Shown: positions 47,294-57,424, counted from the stretch's first letter. The stretch is 64,000 nucleotides of DNA from Ruegeria arenilitoris (GCF_013032855.1 NZ_WQDA01000001.1:1123501-1187500), one strand, 5' to 3'. Program-made: numbers and translations. The notes: a model not told the origin generated them from the letters alone.

Positions 47294-48479
47294 CCCGCTG
47301 CCGGATCTTGAATTCTGGTTTGTTCCACAAACGGTTCTGCATGATGTCGGTCAGTATCTCGACGGCGCGCGTCACGTCGCCTTCGTCGATATATAGCGGC
47401 GTGAAGCCGAACCGCATAATGTCGGGCGCGCGGAAATCCCCGATCACGCCGCGGGCGATCAGGGCCTGCATCGCCGCGTACCCGTCGGCAAACCGGAACG
47501 AAACCTGGCTGCCGCGCAATACAGGGTCGCGGGGGCTGGCCAGTTCCAGATCGGGGCAGGTCGCCTCGACCTGCTGGATGAACTGTTCGGTCAGGGCGAT
47601 GGACTTGGCGCGCACATCATCCATGTCGGCCATGTCCCAGATATCCATCGCTGCGGCCAGCGCGGTCATCTGGATCACCGGTGGCGTGCCGACGCGCATG
47701 CGCTCGATGCCTGCGCCGGGGCGATAGTCCAGGTCGAAGGCAAAGGGGGCCTCGTGCCCTAGCCATCCCGACAGGGCCGGGCGCGCGGTGTCGGACCATT
47801 TCGGCGCGACATAGATGAAGGCCGGGGCGCCCGGGCCGCCGTTGAGGTATTTGTAGGTGCACCCCACCGCGAAATCGGCGTTGCACCCGGCAAGGTCCAC
47901 CGGGATGGCCCCGGCAGAGTGGGCCAGATCCCACACCGTGATGACGCCGCGCGCATGGGCCAAATCGGTCAGCGCCTTCATGTCATGTCTGCGGCCGGTG
48001 CGATAGTCGACCTCGGTCAGCATCAGCACGGCGACCTCGTCGGTGATGTGCTCAGCCACGGCCTCGGGGTCCACGACCCGAAGCTCGTACTCCTCGCCCA
48101 GCGAGCGCAGCAGCCCGTCAGCCATGTAGAGATCGGAAGGGAAGTTGCCATTGTCCGACAGGACCACCTTGCGCCCCGGGTTCAGCTCCAACGCCGAGGC
48201 AACCGCCTGAAAGACCTTGATCGACAGCGTGTCGCCGACCACGACCGTACCGGGCGCGGCGCCGATCAGGCGGCCGATCCGATCGCCCAGGTCGGTCGGC
48301 ATGCCCATCCACCCGGCCTTGTTCCACCCGGTGATCAGCATCTGGCCCCATTCCTCAGTCAGCATCTTCTGGACCTTTGCGGCCGCCGCCTTGGGCAAAG
48401 GGCCCAGCGAGTTGCCGTCCAGATACAGAACTCCTTCCGGCAGGTGGAACATGGCTTTGGTGGCGGCGAAGTCGGTCAT
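47286..48479 (-). CDS. kynU: Kynureninase
   Basis: Kynureninase is a PLP enzyme that cuts kynurenine to anthranilate and alanine in tryptophan breakdown. From ATG 48479 it has 397 residues. It shows YLDGNSLGPLPK, DNGNFPSDLYM, LTEVDYRTGRRHDM, WDLAHSAGA and the PLP lysine region GCTYKYLNGGPGAPAFIY, all kynureninase hallmarks. Its stop overlaps the end of tetR by 8 nt (convergent). Tryptophan dioxygenase and kynurenine formamidase are not in the window. Confidence 0.95.
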   Translation of the reverse strand: MTDFAATKAMFHLPEGVLYLDGNSLGPLPKAAAAKVQKMLTEEWGQMLITGWNKAGWMGMPTDLGDRIGRLIGAAPGTVVVGDTLSIKVFQAVASALELNPGRKVVLSDNGNFPSDLYMADGLLRSLGEEYELRVVDPEAVAEHITDEVAVLMLTEVDYRTGRRHDMKALTDLAHARGVITVWDLAHSAGAIPVDLAGCNADFAVGCTYKYLNGGPGAPAFIYVAPKWSDTARPALSGWLGHEAPFAFDLDYRPGAGIERMRVGTPPVIQMTALAAAMDIWDMADMDDVRAKSIALTEQFIQQVEATCPDLELASPRDPVLRGSQVSFRFADGYAAMQALIARGVIGDFRAPDIMRFGFTPLYIDEGDVTRAVEILTDIMQNRLWNKPEFKIRQRVT

Positions 48480-48677
48480 GATAAATCCCGGTGTTTTCTT
48501 GTGTCCGACCCGGGGTATCGGATCGGTGCCGGGCTGTCCACGCCCGCCTGTTTGTGGCCCGGGTGCACAATATTCGACCGCAAGGCCAAGATGCTTTGCC
48601 ATCGGGGTCTGAAAGCGGTAGGACTTGGCCCGGAAGCGACATGTGTCGGTGCATGTCGTCGTTCAAAAGGGATGCTC

Positions 48678-49127
48678 ATGCGCCGTATCGACGTACCGCC
48701 ACTGTGGCTTTTGGGCTTCGCGGTGTTGGCCTGGTTGCAGGGCCGTTATCTGTCGCTCGGCCTGTCGCTGGAAGGCGGGTTGACCGACCTGCTAAGCGGG
48801 TTGCTGATTGGTGGGGGTATCCTGCTGGCGGTTCTGGCCATCGTAGAATTCCGCCGTCACCGTACGACGGTCATTCCGCATGAAACACCCACCGCAATGG
48901 TGCAGTCGGGCATCTACAAACGCAGCCGCAATCCGATCTATCTGGGCGATGTCCTGATCCTTGCCGGGTTGATCCTGCGCTTCGATGCCGTGTTGTCGCT
49001 GGTGTTGGTTCCTGTGTTCGTCTGGGTATTGGAACGGCGGTTCATCCTGCCCGAAGAGGACCGCCTGCGCCGCACCTTCCGTGCGGATTTCGCGCGTTAC
49101 GAACGCAAAACCCGTCGGTGGATCTGA
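48678..49127 (+). CDS. Isoprenylcysteine carboxyl methyltransferase (ICMT)-like membrane protein
   Basis: A 149-residue protein with about four membrane segments and the C-terminal ICMT/PEMT block: GIYKRSRNPIYLGDVL, then EERFILPEEDRLR-like (RRFILPEEDRLRRTF) and FARYERKTRRW. Bacterial members methylate unknown small or lipid substrates using S-adenosylmethionine. ATG 48678 has AAGG 6-7 nt upstream; ATG 48672 would add two residues. It is divergent from kynU and upstream of pntAB, without an obvious partner. Confidence 0.8.
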   Translation: MRRIDVPPLWLLGFAVLAWLQGRYLSLGLSLEGGLTDLLSGLLIGGGILLAVLAIVEFRRHRTTVIPHETPTAMVQSGIYKRSRNPIYLGDVLILAGLILRFDAVLSLVLVPVFVWVLERRFILPEEDRLRRTFRADFARYERKTRRWI

Positions 49128-49257
49128 AATGCGCCGACCCGTGACACAACGTAATGAATGCTGCGCTTGCGAAATAATGTTGCGCAGGATAGATCTTTGC
49201 TTAACAAACAATACCGACCACCCGCTCGGTCAGAGTGAAAATTAGGGGGACTTGCCG

Positions 49258-50829
49258 GTGAAAATAGGCACGCCAAAGGAAATACTGAAAGGCGAGAACC
49301 GGGTCGCGATGACTCCGGAGTCAGCCGTGCAGCTGCAGAAATTGGGCTACGAATGCGCCATCGAGAAGGGGGCTGGTGCTGCCGCCGGCTTCTCGGACGA
49401 GGCTTACGAGGCCGTCGGCGTTGAAATCGTCAAGACAGCAGCCTCTTTGTGGAAATCGTCGGACATCATCGCCAAGGTGCGCGTGCCCACCGAGACCGAA
49501 ATGAAACGTCTGACCAAGGGCAAGACGCTGATCTCGTTCTTCAACCCGGCCGGGAACGAAGAAGGGATGGAATTGGCGAAAGCCAAGGGCGCCAATGTCA
49601 TCGCGATGGAAATGGTGCCCCGCATCAGCCGCGCGCAGAAGATGGACGCTTTGTCATCGATGGCCAACATCGCCGGGTACCGTGCGGTGATTGAGGCGGG
49701 CAACAACTTTGGCCGCTTCTTCACCGGCCAGGTGACGGCCGCGGGCAAGGTGCCGCCGGCCAAGGTTCTGATCGTTGGTGCCGGCGTGGCCGGTCTGGCC
49801 GCCATCGGGACGTCGACGTCGCTTGGCGCGATCACCTATGCGTTCGATGTGCGCCCCGAGGTCGCTGAACAGGTCGAGTCGATGGGCGCCGAATTCGTCT
49901 ATCTGGACTTTGAAGAAGAACAGCAGGATGGCTCGGCCACCGGTGGGTATGCTTCGGTTCAGTCCGAGGAGTTCCGAAATGCTCAGCTGGCCAAGTTCCG
50001 CGAACTTGCGCCCGAGATGGATATCGTCATCACTACGGCCCTGATCCCCAACCGCCCGGCCCCCAAGCTGTGGCTTGAGGATATGGTCAAGGCGATGAAG
50101 CCCGGCTCGGTCATTGTGGACCTTGCTGCCGAGCGTGGAGGCAATGTCGAAGGCACCGTGCCGGATGAAAAGGTCGTGACCGACAATGGCGTGACCATCA
50201 TCGGCTATACCGACTTCCCCAGCCGGATGGCGGCTCAGTCCTCGTCGCTTTACGCGACCAACATCCGTCACATGATGACTGACCTGACCCCCGACAAGGA
50301 CGGTCAGATCAATCACAACATGGAAGATGACGTGATCCGTGGCGCGACCGTCACCTACGAAGGTGAGATCACCTTCCCACCGCCACCGCCCAAGGTGCAG
50401 GCCATCGCGGCCAAACCCAAAGGCGAGGTCAAGGAACTGACGCCCGAAGAAAAGCGCGCGCAAGAGATCGCTGCCTTCAAGGCGCAGACCAAGCAACAGG
50501 TCACCCTGCTGGGCGTGGGCGGTGCGCTGATGCTGCTGGTCGGGCTGGTGGCTCCTGCCAGCTTCATGCAGCATTTCATCGTCTTCGTGCTGGCCGTTTT
50601 CGTGGGCTTCCAGGTGATCTGGAACGTCAGCCACAGTCTGCACACACCGTTGATGGCGATCACCAACGCGATTTCCTCGATCATCATCGTGGGCGCGTTG
50701 ATGCAAATCGGGTCGGGGTCTTTCCTCGTCATTCTGCTGGCGGCGCTGTCGATCTTCATGGCCGGGATCAACATCTTCGGCGGTTTCCTCGTAACCCGGC
50801 GCATGCTCGCCATGTTCCAGAAATCTTAA
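49258..50829 (+). CDS. pntA: NAD(P) transhydrogenase subunit alpha
   Basis: PntA carries the NAD(H)-binding domain I plus C-terminal membrane helices of the proton-translocating transhydrogenase. It has 523 residues from GTG 49258, which follows AGGGGGA by 7 nt and gives the canonical KIGTPKEIL start. The dinucleotide motif GAGVAG lies at 174-179. A proline-rich hinge (TFPPPPPK) precedes four membrane segments (about 415-515). It is a single polypeptide, unlike the split alpha subunits of some alphaproteobacteria such as Rhodospirillum. Confidence 0.95.
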   Translation: MKIGTPKEILKGENRVAMTPESAVQLQKLGYECAIEKGAGAAAGFSDEAYEAVGVEIVKTAASLWKSSDIIAKVRVPTETEMKRLTKGKTLISFFNPAGNEEGMELAKAKGANVIAMEMVPRISRAQKMDALSSMANIAGYRAVIEAGNNFGRFFTGQVTAAGKVPPAKVLIVGAGVAGLAAIGTSTSLGAITYAFDVRPEVAEQVESMGAEFVYLDFEEEQQDGSATGGYASVQSEEFRNAQLAKFRELAPEMDIVITTALIPNRPAPKLWLEDMVKAMKPGSVIVDLAAERGGNVEGTVPDEKVVTDNGVTIIGYTDFPSRMAAQSSSLYATNIRHMMTDLTPDKDGQINHNMEDDVIRGATVTYEGEITFPPPPPKVQAIAAKPKGEVKELTPEEKRAQEIAAFKAQTKQQVTLLGVGGALMLLVGLVAPASFMQHFIVFVLAVFVGFQVIWNVSHSLHTPLMAITNAISSIIIVGALMQIGSGSFLVILLAALSIFMAGINIFGGFLVTRRMLAMFQKS

Positions 50830-50842
50830 GGAGGCCGGGCAC

Positions 50843-52297
50843 ATGGAATTTGGCTTCACCACTGCCGCCTATGTCGTTGCGGCTGTTCTGTTCATCCTTT
50901 CGCTCGGCGGCCTGTCGAACCAGGAAAGCGCCAAGCGCGCGGTCTGGTACGGCATCGTTGGAATGGCGCTGGCGGTTTTTGCCACGCTGGTCGGCCCCGG
51001 ATCGGGCCTGTGGCTGCTGTCGCTGCTGCTGATCATCGGCGGCGGTCTGATCGGTCAATACGTGGCGCAGCGCGTCCAGATGACCGAGATGCCGCAGCTT
51101 GTGGCAGCCATGCATTCGCTGGTGGGTCTGGCGGCGGTTTTCGTCGGGTACAACGCCCATTTCGAGATCAAGAATGTCGCCGAAGCCTTTGCGATCGTTG
51201 ACGCGGCCAAGGATGCCGACCTGTCGGATCTGGGCGCCTTCGCGAAACTGATCGCCAAGAAAACCCCGGCCGAGCTGGCCATTCTGCATGTCGAGCTGTT
51301 CCTGGGGATCTTCATCGGTGCGATCACCTTTACCGGTTCGGTCGTGGCCTATGGAAAACTGGCCGGCAAGGTCACCTCGGCGGCCACCAAGCTGCCGGGC
51401 GGGCATGCGCTGAACGCGGCGGCGGCTGGCCTCTCGCTGATCTGTCTGATCTGGTACACCGCTTCGGGTGGCTTCTTCCCGCTGTTCCTGATGACCCTCG
51501 CGGCGCTGTTCATCGGTTATCACTTGATCATGGGCATCGGCGGTGCCGACATGCCGGTCGTTGTGTCTATGCTGAACAGCTACTCGGGCTGGGCCGCGGC
51601 CGCGATTGGTTTCTCGCTGGGCAACGACCTGCTGATCGTCGTCGGTGCGCTGGTCGGCTCGTCGGGTGCGATCCTGTCCTACATCATGTGCAAGGCGATG
51701 AACCGTCACTTTGTCAGCGTGATCCTGGGCGGCTTTGGCGGCACTTCGGGGCCCCAGATGGAGGTCGAAGGCGAACAGGTGGCGATCGACGCCGACGGTG
51801 TTGCAGCAGCGTTGAACGATGCCGACAGCGTCATCATCATCCCCGGCTACGGAATGGCAGTGGCGCAGGCGCAGCAATCGGTCAGCGAACTGGTCCGCAA
51901 GCTGCGCGCCAAGGGCAAGAATGTGCGCTTTGCCATCCACCCCGTCGCGGGCCGTCTTCCGGGCCACATGAACGTGCTGCTGGCGGAGGCCAAGGTGCCC
52001 TACGACATCGTGCTGGAAATGGACGAGATCAACGACGACTTCCCGGAAACGGATGTCGCGATCGTCATTGGCTCGAACGACATCGTGAACCCTGCGGCGC
52101 AGGAAGACCCGAACAGCCCCATTGCCGGGATGCCGGTTCTGGAATGCTGGAAGGCCAAGCAGGTGATCGTCTCGAAACGCGGGCAGGGCACCGGGTATTC
52201 GGGCATCGAAAACCCGCTGTTCTACAAGGAAAACACACGTATGTTCTATGGCGACGCCAAGCAGTCGCTGGACAAGCTGCTGCCAATGATCGACTGA
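50843..52297 (+). CDS. pntB: NAD(P) transhydrogenase subunit beta
   Basis: PntB holds the remaining membrane helices and the NADP(H)-binding domain III. The 484-residue protein has eight to nine membrane segments up to about residue 290, then a soluble Rossmann domain with [11 protein letters not shown] and [11 protein letters not shown]. It starts 13 nt after pntA, preceded by AGGAGG, so the two form one operon. PntAB uses the proton gradient to reduce NADP+ with NADH. A strong terminator follows. Confidence 0.96.
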   Translation: MEFGFTTAAYVVAAVLFILSLGGLSNQESAKRAVWYGIVGMALAVFATLVGPGSGLWLLSLLLIIGGGLIGQYVAQRVQMTEMPQLVAAMHSLVGLAAVFVGYNAHFEIKNVAEAFAIVDAAKDADLSDLGAFAKLIAKKTPAELAILHVELFLGIFIGAITFTGSVVAYGKLAGKVTSAATKLPGGHALNAAAAGLSLICLIWYTASGGFFPLFLMTLAALFIGYHLIMGIGGADMPVVVSMLNSYSGWAAAAIGFSLGNDLLIVVGALVGSSGAILSYIMCKAMNRHFVSVILGGFGGTSGPQMEVEGEQVAIDADGVAAALNDADSVIIIPGYGMAVAQAQQSVSELVRKLRAKGKNVRFAIHPVAGRLPGHMNVLLAEAKVPYDIVLEMDEINDDFPETDVAIVIGSNDIVNPAAQEDPNSPIAGMPVLECWKAKQVIVSKRGQGTGYSGIENPLFYKENTRMFYGDAKQSLDKLLPMID

Positions 52298-52321
52298 TCT
52301 GTGGCTCATATCCTTGGGAAG

Positions 52322-52346
52322 GGCGCCCATCGCGGGCGCCTTTTTT
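52322..52346 (+). terminator. Rho-independent terminator after pntB
   Basis: GGCGCCC (52322-52328) pairs perfectly with GGGCGCC (52334-52340) around a 5-nt loop, followed by TTTTTT (52341-52346). It lies 24 nt after the pntB stop. Confidence 0.92.
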
Positions 52347-52395
52347 CGTTTCAGGGTATGATGCCGTACCAACCCCAATCGGCAGGAGGTGTTCC

Positions 52396-52752
52396 ATGCA
52401 GAAGGTAAACGGCATCGGCGGCGTGTTCTTCCGCGCCCGAGATCCAAAGGCTCTTTCGCAATGGTACGAGACCCATCTGGGCGTCAATCACTATGACCCG
52501 GTCCCGTGGAAGCAGCGCGAAGGCTACACCGTGTTTGCCCCTTTCGCTGCGGATACGGACTATTTCGGTGATGCCGCGCAACAATGGATGATCAACTTTC
52601 GCGTCGACGATCTGGCGGCCATGGTCGACCAGCTTCGTGCGGCTGGAATCGAGGTGGAGACCCGTGACGAATGGAACAGCGAGATCGGAAAATTCGCCCG
52701 CTTGCACGACCCCGAGGGCAATCCCATCGAGCTCTGGCAGCCAAATCAATGA
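52396..52752 (+). CDS. VOC family protein (glyoxalase/dioxygenase superfamily)
   Basis: A 118-residue single-unit VOC protein. It has the usual N-terminal strand-helix start (GIGGVFFRARDPKALSQWY) and C-terminal HDPEGNPIELWQP, with a Glu in the normal metal position. The central strand NFRVDDLAAMV fits too. Substrate is unknown; members include glyoxalases, fosfomycin-type resistance proteins and dioxygenases. AGGAGGT gives a strong ribosome site 5 nt before the ATG. Confidence 0.85.
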   Translation: MQKVNGIGGVFFRARDPKALSQWYETHLGVNHYDPVPWKQREGYTVFAPFAADTDYFGDAAQQWMINFRVDDLAAMVDQLRAAGIEVETRDEWNSEIGKFARLHDPEGNPIELWQPNQ

Positions 52753-52766
52753 GATAGCCGGCTTGT

Positions 52767-52778
52767 ATACCGCGGTAT
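52767..52778. promoter_or_regulatory. 12-bp perfect palindrome upstream of the DUF3422 gene
   Basis: ATACCGCGGTAT is a perfect palindrome about 80 nt before the DUF3422 start, in an AT-rich spacer that looks like a promoter region. It may be an operator, but no regulator gene is next to it. Confidence 0.4.
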
Positions 52779-52858
52779 CCATGTAAGTATATGAAATAAA
52801 AAGATAATTGATGAAATCCTCCGGTGTCGTATAGTGCCCGCAACACAAGGAGCCGTTC

Positions 52859-54136
52859 ATGACGCCAATCGAGGATCATCCGCTGCGCTATGCGTTGGCC
52901 AATGAATTGCACGCGCGGCCGTTCCCCGTGGCGCAGGCGCCGTGCACGGTTGTCTTCCTTGCGATCAAAAACCCGGTCGCCGCGGTGGCCCGCGACCGAG
53001 CCGAAGATATGGCCCACCTGATCAACCTGTTGGACCGCCACGGGGCACAGCATCCGCAGCCCGATGCCACCCACTATGCCGGCCAGATCGGGCGGCATTG
53101 GTTGAAGTGGGAGCACCACACGGAATTCGTGACCTATACGGCCATCACTCAGAATGTCAGCGAGCGAGCCTTCAACCCCGCCGATTTCGAGGTTTTCCCC
53201 CCCGACTGGCTGATGACCAGTCCGGGCCAGCGCGTGACCTCGATCATGCTGCGTGTGGTGTCGCGCCCGGATGACGGGGCCACGCAAGCCGCGCTGGCGG
53301 ATTGGTTCGAGCCGGAAAGCCTGGCGGTGTCGCGGGTGCTGGACGACTCGGCGATCTGCGCCAGCGATTTTCGCATCGACCCGGCAGGCCACATGCGGTT
53401 TGCCCTGTTCGTGTCCGAGGGCACCGGGCGCAGGCGCACCGGCCGGATCATCCAGCGCTTGTGCGAGATCGAGACCTACAAGGCGATGTCCATGTTGGGC
53501 TTTGCCCGGGTCAAGGCCCTGATGCCCCAGATCGGCGAGTTGGACCGGCAACTGACCCAGTTGATGGGCGAGATGACCAAGGACACGACCCATCCCGACG
53601 ATCTGCTGCCGCAATTGCTGGCCACCTCGACCGAGCTCGAGACGCTGTCGGCGCGTTCGGCCTTTCGCTTTGCCGCGACGGGGGCCTATGAGGCCATCGT
53701 GCACCAGCGGATCGAGGCGCTGCGCGAGGATCGCTTCCACGGGCGTCAGACATTCGCCGATTTCATGATGCGCCGCTATGACCCGGCCATGCGCACGGTC
53801 AAGGCAACCGAACGGCGGCTGCAGGCGCTTTCGGACCGGGCCATCCGGGCCGGCGACCTGCTGCGGACGCGCGTCGATGTCGAGCGCAGCGCGCAGAACC
53901 AAGCCTTGTTGGAGAGCATGGACCGCCGGGCGGATCTGGCGCTGCGATTGCAGCACACGGTCGAAGGTCTGTCGGTGGTCGCTATCAGCTACTATGCCGT
54001 GTCGCTGGTCAGTTACCTGCTGTACCCGTTGACCAATGCGGGGATCAGCAAGGGGATGCTGACCGCGGGCGTGACGCTGCCTGTAGTGGCGCTTGTCTGG
54101 CTGGCCGTGCGCCGCATTCGCCGCAAGCTGGAATAG
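52859..54136 (+). CDS. DUF3422 membrane-anchored protein
   Basis: A 425-residue protein matching DUF3422, with the N-terminal HPLRYALANELHARPF motif and a long helical middle (about 230-370) containing TGAYEAIVHQRIEALRE. Two membrane segments sit near the C-terminus (about 370-415), followed by a basic tail. The large soluble part should face the cytoplasm. I know of no established function. AAGGAG precedes the ATG. Confidence 0.85.
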   Translation: MTPIEDHPLRYALANELHARPFPVAQAPCTVVFLAIKNPVAAVARDRAEDMAHLINLLDRHGAQHPQPDATHYAGQIGRHWLKWEHHTEFVTYTAITQNVSERAFNPADFEVFPPDWLMTSPGQRVTSIMLRVVSRPDDGATQAALADWFEPESLAVSRVLDDSAICASDFRIDPAGHMRFALFVSEGTGRRRTGRIIQRLCEIETYKAMSMLGFARVKALMPQIGELDRQLTQLMGEMTKDTTHPDDLLPQLLATSTELETLSARSAFRFAATGAYEAIVHQRIEALREDRFHGRQTFADFMMRRYDPAMRTVKATERRLQALSDRAIRAGDLLRTRVDVERSAQNQALLESMDRRADLALRLQHTVEGLSVVAISYYAVSLVSYLLYPLTNAGISKGMLTAGVTLPVVALVWLAVRRIRRKLE

Positions 54137-54205
54137 CGCGGCTTGCCAACCAGCGCGCGGCCTGTATTGCTGCGAGGCAGATATTTCGCGGGCGGGGCAG
54201 GTTTC

Positions 54206-55342
54206 ATGATCGGATTGGTTTCAGCCTGGCGGGCCGTGGCCGCCATGTTCATCCTGAATGGCGCCCTGTTCGGGATCTGGGCCTCGCGCATTCCGGCCGT
54301 CCGTGACCGTCTGGGGCTGAGCCACGAGGAGCTGGGCTATGGCCTGCTGTTCATGGCGGCCGGGGCAGTGTGTTCCTTTCCAGTCACCGGACGCCTGACC
54401 GACAAGTTCGGCGCGGTGACCGTGACGCGGGTGATCGCTGTCCTGTACACGGCCTCACTGATCCTTCTTGCGGCCGCCGACAGCTTCGCCATGCTGGCCG
54501 CGTTCCTGTTCATCTTCGGGGCCTTCCACGGCTCGATGGATGTGGCCATGAACGCCTGGGCCGCCGAGGTCGAACAGGCCTATGCCAAACCGGTGATGTC
54601 CTCGTTCCATGCAATGTGGAGCCTCGGCGCCGGGTTGGGGGCGCTCAGTGGCTATGGCGCGGTTCAGATGCAACTTGCCGTGCTGCCACATTTCCTGCTG
54701 GCCGGCGGGGCAACCGTCGCGCTGGCGCTTGCCCTGTCCTGGGTCCGATGGACGTCGCGGCGGGTGCAGTCCGACGGCAACGCGATCTTTGCCTTGCCCA
54801 GCGGCGTTCTGGTTCTGGTCGGGCTGACCGCGATGTGCGGCGCGTTGGGTGAGGGCGCGGTGGCCGATTGGAGCGCCATCTTTCTGCGGGATGTCACCGG
54901 TGTGGCTGAAAGCGTTGCGGCCTTGGGCTATGCCGTTTTTTCGGTGTCCATGGTTGCCGTGCGGCTGCTAGGCGGCCTCGTGATCGCTTGGTTCGGCCCG
55001 GTGCCGGTGGCCCGGGTCAGCGGAGCCTGCGCGGCCGTGGGCGTATTCCTGGTGGTATCGGCCGGCGGCGCGGTCGGGGCGCTGGCTGGATTCGCGATGA
55101 TGGGCGTGGGCTATGCGGTGATCATGCCGCTGGCCTTCAGCCGGGCCGCGAGCGATCGGCATGTCCCGCCGGGGCAGGCCATCGCCAGTGTGGCCACTTT
55201 GGGATACGGAGGTTTGCTGATCGGTCCGCCGCTGATCGGGCTTCTGGCAGGTATTCTTTCACTGCGGCTGGCTTTTGCCGTCCTGCTGCCGCTGGCGGTG
55301 GTGATCGTGGTGTTGGCCGGCGCGCTCAGGCGCGCCGACTAA
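54206..55342 (+). CDS. MFS transporter
   Basis: A 378-residue major facilitator superfamily protein with about 12 membrane segments. It shows the loop 2-3 signature (GRLTDKFGAVTVTR) and a DVAMNAWAAEVE stretch seen in a group of sugar/drug-like MFS proteins. ATG 54206 follows GGGGCAGG; the frame is open upstream to 54143 with only a TTG. Substrate cannot be told. It converges with oppC, 7 nt apart. Confidence 0.85.
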   Translation: MIGLVSAWRAVAAMFILNGALFGIWASRIPAVRDRLGLSHEELGYGLLFMAAGAVCSFPVTGRLTDKFGAVTVTRVIAVLYTASLILLAAADSFAMLAAFLFIFGAFHGSMDVAMNAWAAEVEQAYAKPVMSSFHAMWSLGAGLGALSGYGAVQMQLAVLPHFLLAGGATVALALALSWVRWTSRRVQSDGNAIFALPSGVLVLVGLTAMCGALGEGAVADWSAIFLRDVTGVAESVAALGYAVFSVSMVAVRLLGGLVIAWFGPVPVARVSGACAAVGVFLVVSAGGAVGALAGFAMMGVGYAVIMPLAFSRAASDRHVPPGQAIASVATLGYGGLLIGPPLIGLLAGILSLRLAFAVLLPLAVVIVVLAGALRRAD

Positions 55343-55349
55343 CTTTGGT

Positions 55350-56330
55350 TCAGCGTCCGCGGATCCGCGGATCGAGCGCGTCGCGCAGGCCGTCGCCCAG
55401 ATAGTTCACGCTGAGAACGGTCAGCGAGATCGCCAGTCCGGGCCAGAACACACGCTCGGGGTACTGCTGCAGATAGTCGACGCCATCGAACAGCAGCCGG
55501 CCCCAGGTGGGGAAGTCAGGCGGGAATCCCAGCCCCAGGAAGGACAGCGCGCTTTCGGTGATGATCGCCGTGGCGATGCCCAGCGTCGCCGACACCATGA
55601 TCGGCGACAGCACGTTGGGCAGGATGTGCCGGGTGATGATCTGCGTGTTGCTGGTGCCGATCGAGCGGGCGGCCAGAACGAACTCGCGTTCCTTGATCGC
55701 CAGCACGTCGCCGCGCACGATCCGCGCCGTAGGCATCCACGAGGTGATGCCGATGGCGCAGACGATCAGGATGAAGATCCCACGCTCGAGCCCGAACGCA
55801 GCGGATAGAGGTTCGCGGAACAGCAGCATCATCACCAGCAGCAGCGGCAGCAGCGGCAGGGCCAGGAACAGGTCGGTCAGGCGCATCAGCGGCCCGTCCA
55901 GCCGTTTGAAGAACCCGGCAACCACGCCGATGAACGACCCCAGGAACAGCGCCAGCAGCATCGCGGTGATGCCGACCGATACCGAGGTCTGCCCCCCAGA
56001 CATCATTCGCGCCATGATGTCCCGGCCCAGCTGATCGGTGCCGAACGGATGGGCCCAGCTGGGCCCCTGGTTGCGGGCACGGATGTCGATCTGGGTCGGG
56101 TCGATGGTCCACAGGAACGGGCCAAGGTAGACGGCCGCGACAATGAAGATGAACAGCATCGCGCCGATCATGGCGCCCTTGTGGGTCTTGAACTGGTCCC
56201 ACACGTCGCGCCACTGGCTGCGGGGCGGGGTGGTCAGTTCTTCCATTACATCGGCAGTCGGCAAGGCCGTCGAGGCCGGCGCAAGGCCCTCATCAGGGAC
56301 CAGCGTGTCTGATTGATTGTGATCAGTCAT
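55350..56330 (-). CDS. oppC: Oligopeptide ABC transporter permease, OppC type
   Basis: A 326-residue inner-membrane permease with about six helices. It has a long hydrophilic N-terminus, HPFGTDQLGRD, and the EAA loop region (REFVLAARSIGTSNTQIITRHILPN) that docks the ATPase. This is the DppC/OppC type. Its start overlaps the oppB stop by 8 nt, so both are co-translated. It ends beside the convergent MFS gene. Substrate specificity rests on OppA. Confidence 0.92.
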   Translation of the reverse strand: MTDHNQSDTLVPDEGLAPASTALPTADVMEELTTPPRSQWRDVWDQFKTHKGAMIGAMLFIFIVAAVYLGPFLWTIDPTQIDIRARNQGPSWAHPFGTDQLGRDIMARMMSGGQTSVSVGITAMLLALFLGSFIGVVAGFFKRLDGPLMRLTDLFLALPLLPLLLVMMLLFREPLSAAFGLERGIFILIVCAIGITSWMPTARIVRGDVLAIKEREFVLAARSIGTSNTQIITRHILPNVLSPIMVSATLGIATAIITESALSFLGLGFPPDFPTWGRLLFDGVDYLQQYPERVFWPGLAISLTVLSVNYLGDGLRDALDPRIRGR

Positions 56331-57330
56331 AGCGGATCCTCGGGTCCAGAATGCCGTAAAGAACGTCCGCGATCAGGTTGAACAGGACGATCAGCACGGC
56401 AAAGATGAAGGTCAGCGTCTGCACCATCGGCAAGTCATTGGCCTGAATGGCGCCGATCAGCAGCTGGCCGATGCCGTTCACCTTGAACACCTGCTCGGTG
56501 ATGATCGCGCCACCAAAGATCGCCGGAATACCCAGAGCGATCACGGTAACCACCGGGATCATCGAGTTGCGCAGGACATGTACCATGACGACGGTGTATT
56601 CGCTCAGGCCCTTGGCGCGGGCGGTACGGACGTAATCCTGGTTGAGGTTGTCCAGCATCGAGGCGCGCATGAACCGGCTGAGCTGCGCGGTGATCTGCAG
56701 CGCCAGCACCATCACGGGCATGATCATCTGTTTCAGCTGAATGACGAAGCTGTCCCAGTCATTGACCACATGCGTCGTGTCATAGATCGACGGGAACCAG
56801 CCCAACTGGACCGAGAAGATTACGATCACCAGCACCCCCGAGAAGAACGGCGGAACCGAGAAGCCGACCATCGACACGAAGGTGCCCATCTGGTCGAACC
56901 AGGAATACTGGCGATAGGCCGAATAGATGCCAATGGGCAGGGCGATCAGGATGGCGACCACATAGGCGGTGCCTACAACCCACAGGGTCTGCGGGATACG
57001 CTGAACGACGATGTCCATGACGGGCGAGCGGGTCTGCCACGAAATCACACGCAGGTCACCTTCGGAAAAGGTGGTGCCAAAGATGTGGTCGACCAAAACC
57101 TGCGGTTCGATCCAGAAGAACTGCACGATCCATTTCCAGAACCGGACATGCATAGGCTGGCCGAGGCCAAGCGCCTCGCGCATCTTCTCTTTGACTTCAG
57201 GCGGAACGGTAAGCGGAACCTGTGCCATCGGGTCGCCGGGGGCGAGCTCGAGCAACAGGAAGATGACGAGACTGATGAACAACAGCGTCGGAACGGCCAG
57301 GATCAGTCGTCGAATGGTGAAGTTGAGCAT
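56323..57330 (-). CDS. oppB: Oligopeptide ABC transporter permease, OppB type
   Basis: A 335-residue inner-membrane permease with about six helices, starting MLNFTIRRLILAVPTL. It has the EAA region with DYVRTARAKGLSE and the C-terminal DPRIRYD typical of OppB/DppB. It follows oppA, with a 94-nt spacer containing a 12-bp hairpin, and overlaps oppC. Confidence 0.93.
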   Translation of the reverse strand: MLNFTIRRLILAVPTLLFISLVIFLLLELAPGDPMAQVPLTVPPEVKEKMREALGLGQPMHVRFWKWIVQFFWIEPQVLVDHIFGTTFSEGDLRVISWQTRSPVMDIVVQRIPQTLWVVGTAYVVAILIALPIGIYSAYRQYSWFDQMGTFVSMVGFSVPPFFSGVLVIVIFSVQLGWFPSIYDTTHVVNDWDSFVIQLKQMIMPVMVLALQITAQLSRFMRASMLDNLNQDYVRTARAKGLSEYTVVMVHVLRNSMIPVVTVIALGIPAIFGGAIITEQVFKVNGIGQLLIGAIQANDLPMVQTLTFIFAVLIVLFNLIADVLYGILDPRIRYD

Positions 57331-57379
57331 TAAGAGGCGCCTTTATATGCGTCTTCTTGTTGGTGGAACTTGCGAAAGA

Positions 57380-57407
57380 CCGCGCCCCGATACAGATCGG
57401 GACGCGG
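57380..57407 (-). terminator. Intercistronic hairpin between oppA and oppB
   Basis: On the minus strand a 12-bp stem (CCGCGTCCCGAT with ATCGGGGCGCGG, one G-U pair) closes a 4-nt loop, followed by a short TCTTT. The weak U-tract suggests partial termination or 3'-end protection, which would keep oppA mRNA more abundant than oppBC, as is common for binding-protein genes. Confidence 0.7.
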
Positions 57408-57424
57408 CTGTGCAAGGCTAGCGC

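Noticed and set aside
47919-48677. Upstream extension of the ICMT-like reading frame
   Set aside because: It runs opposite kynureninase and has no domain; ATG 48678 gives the expected membrane protein start.
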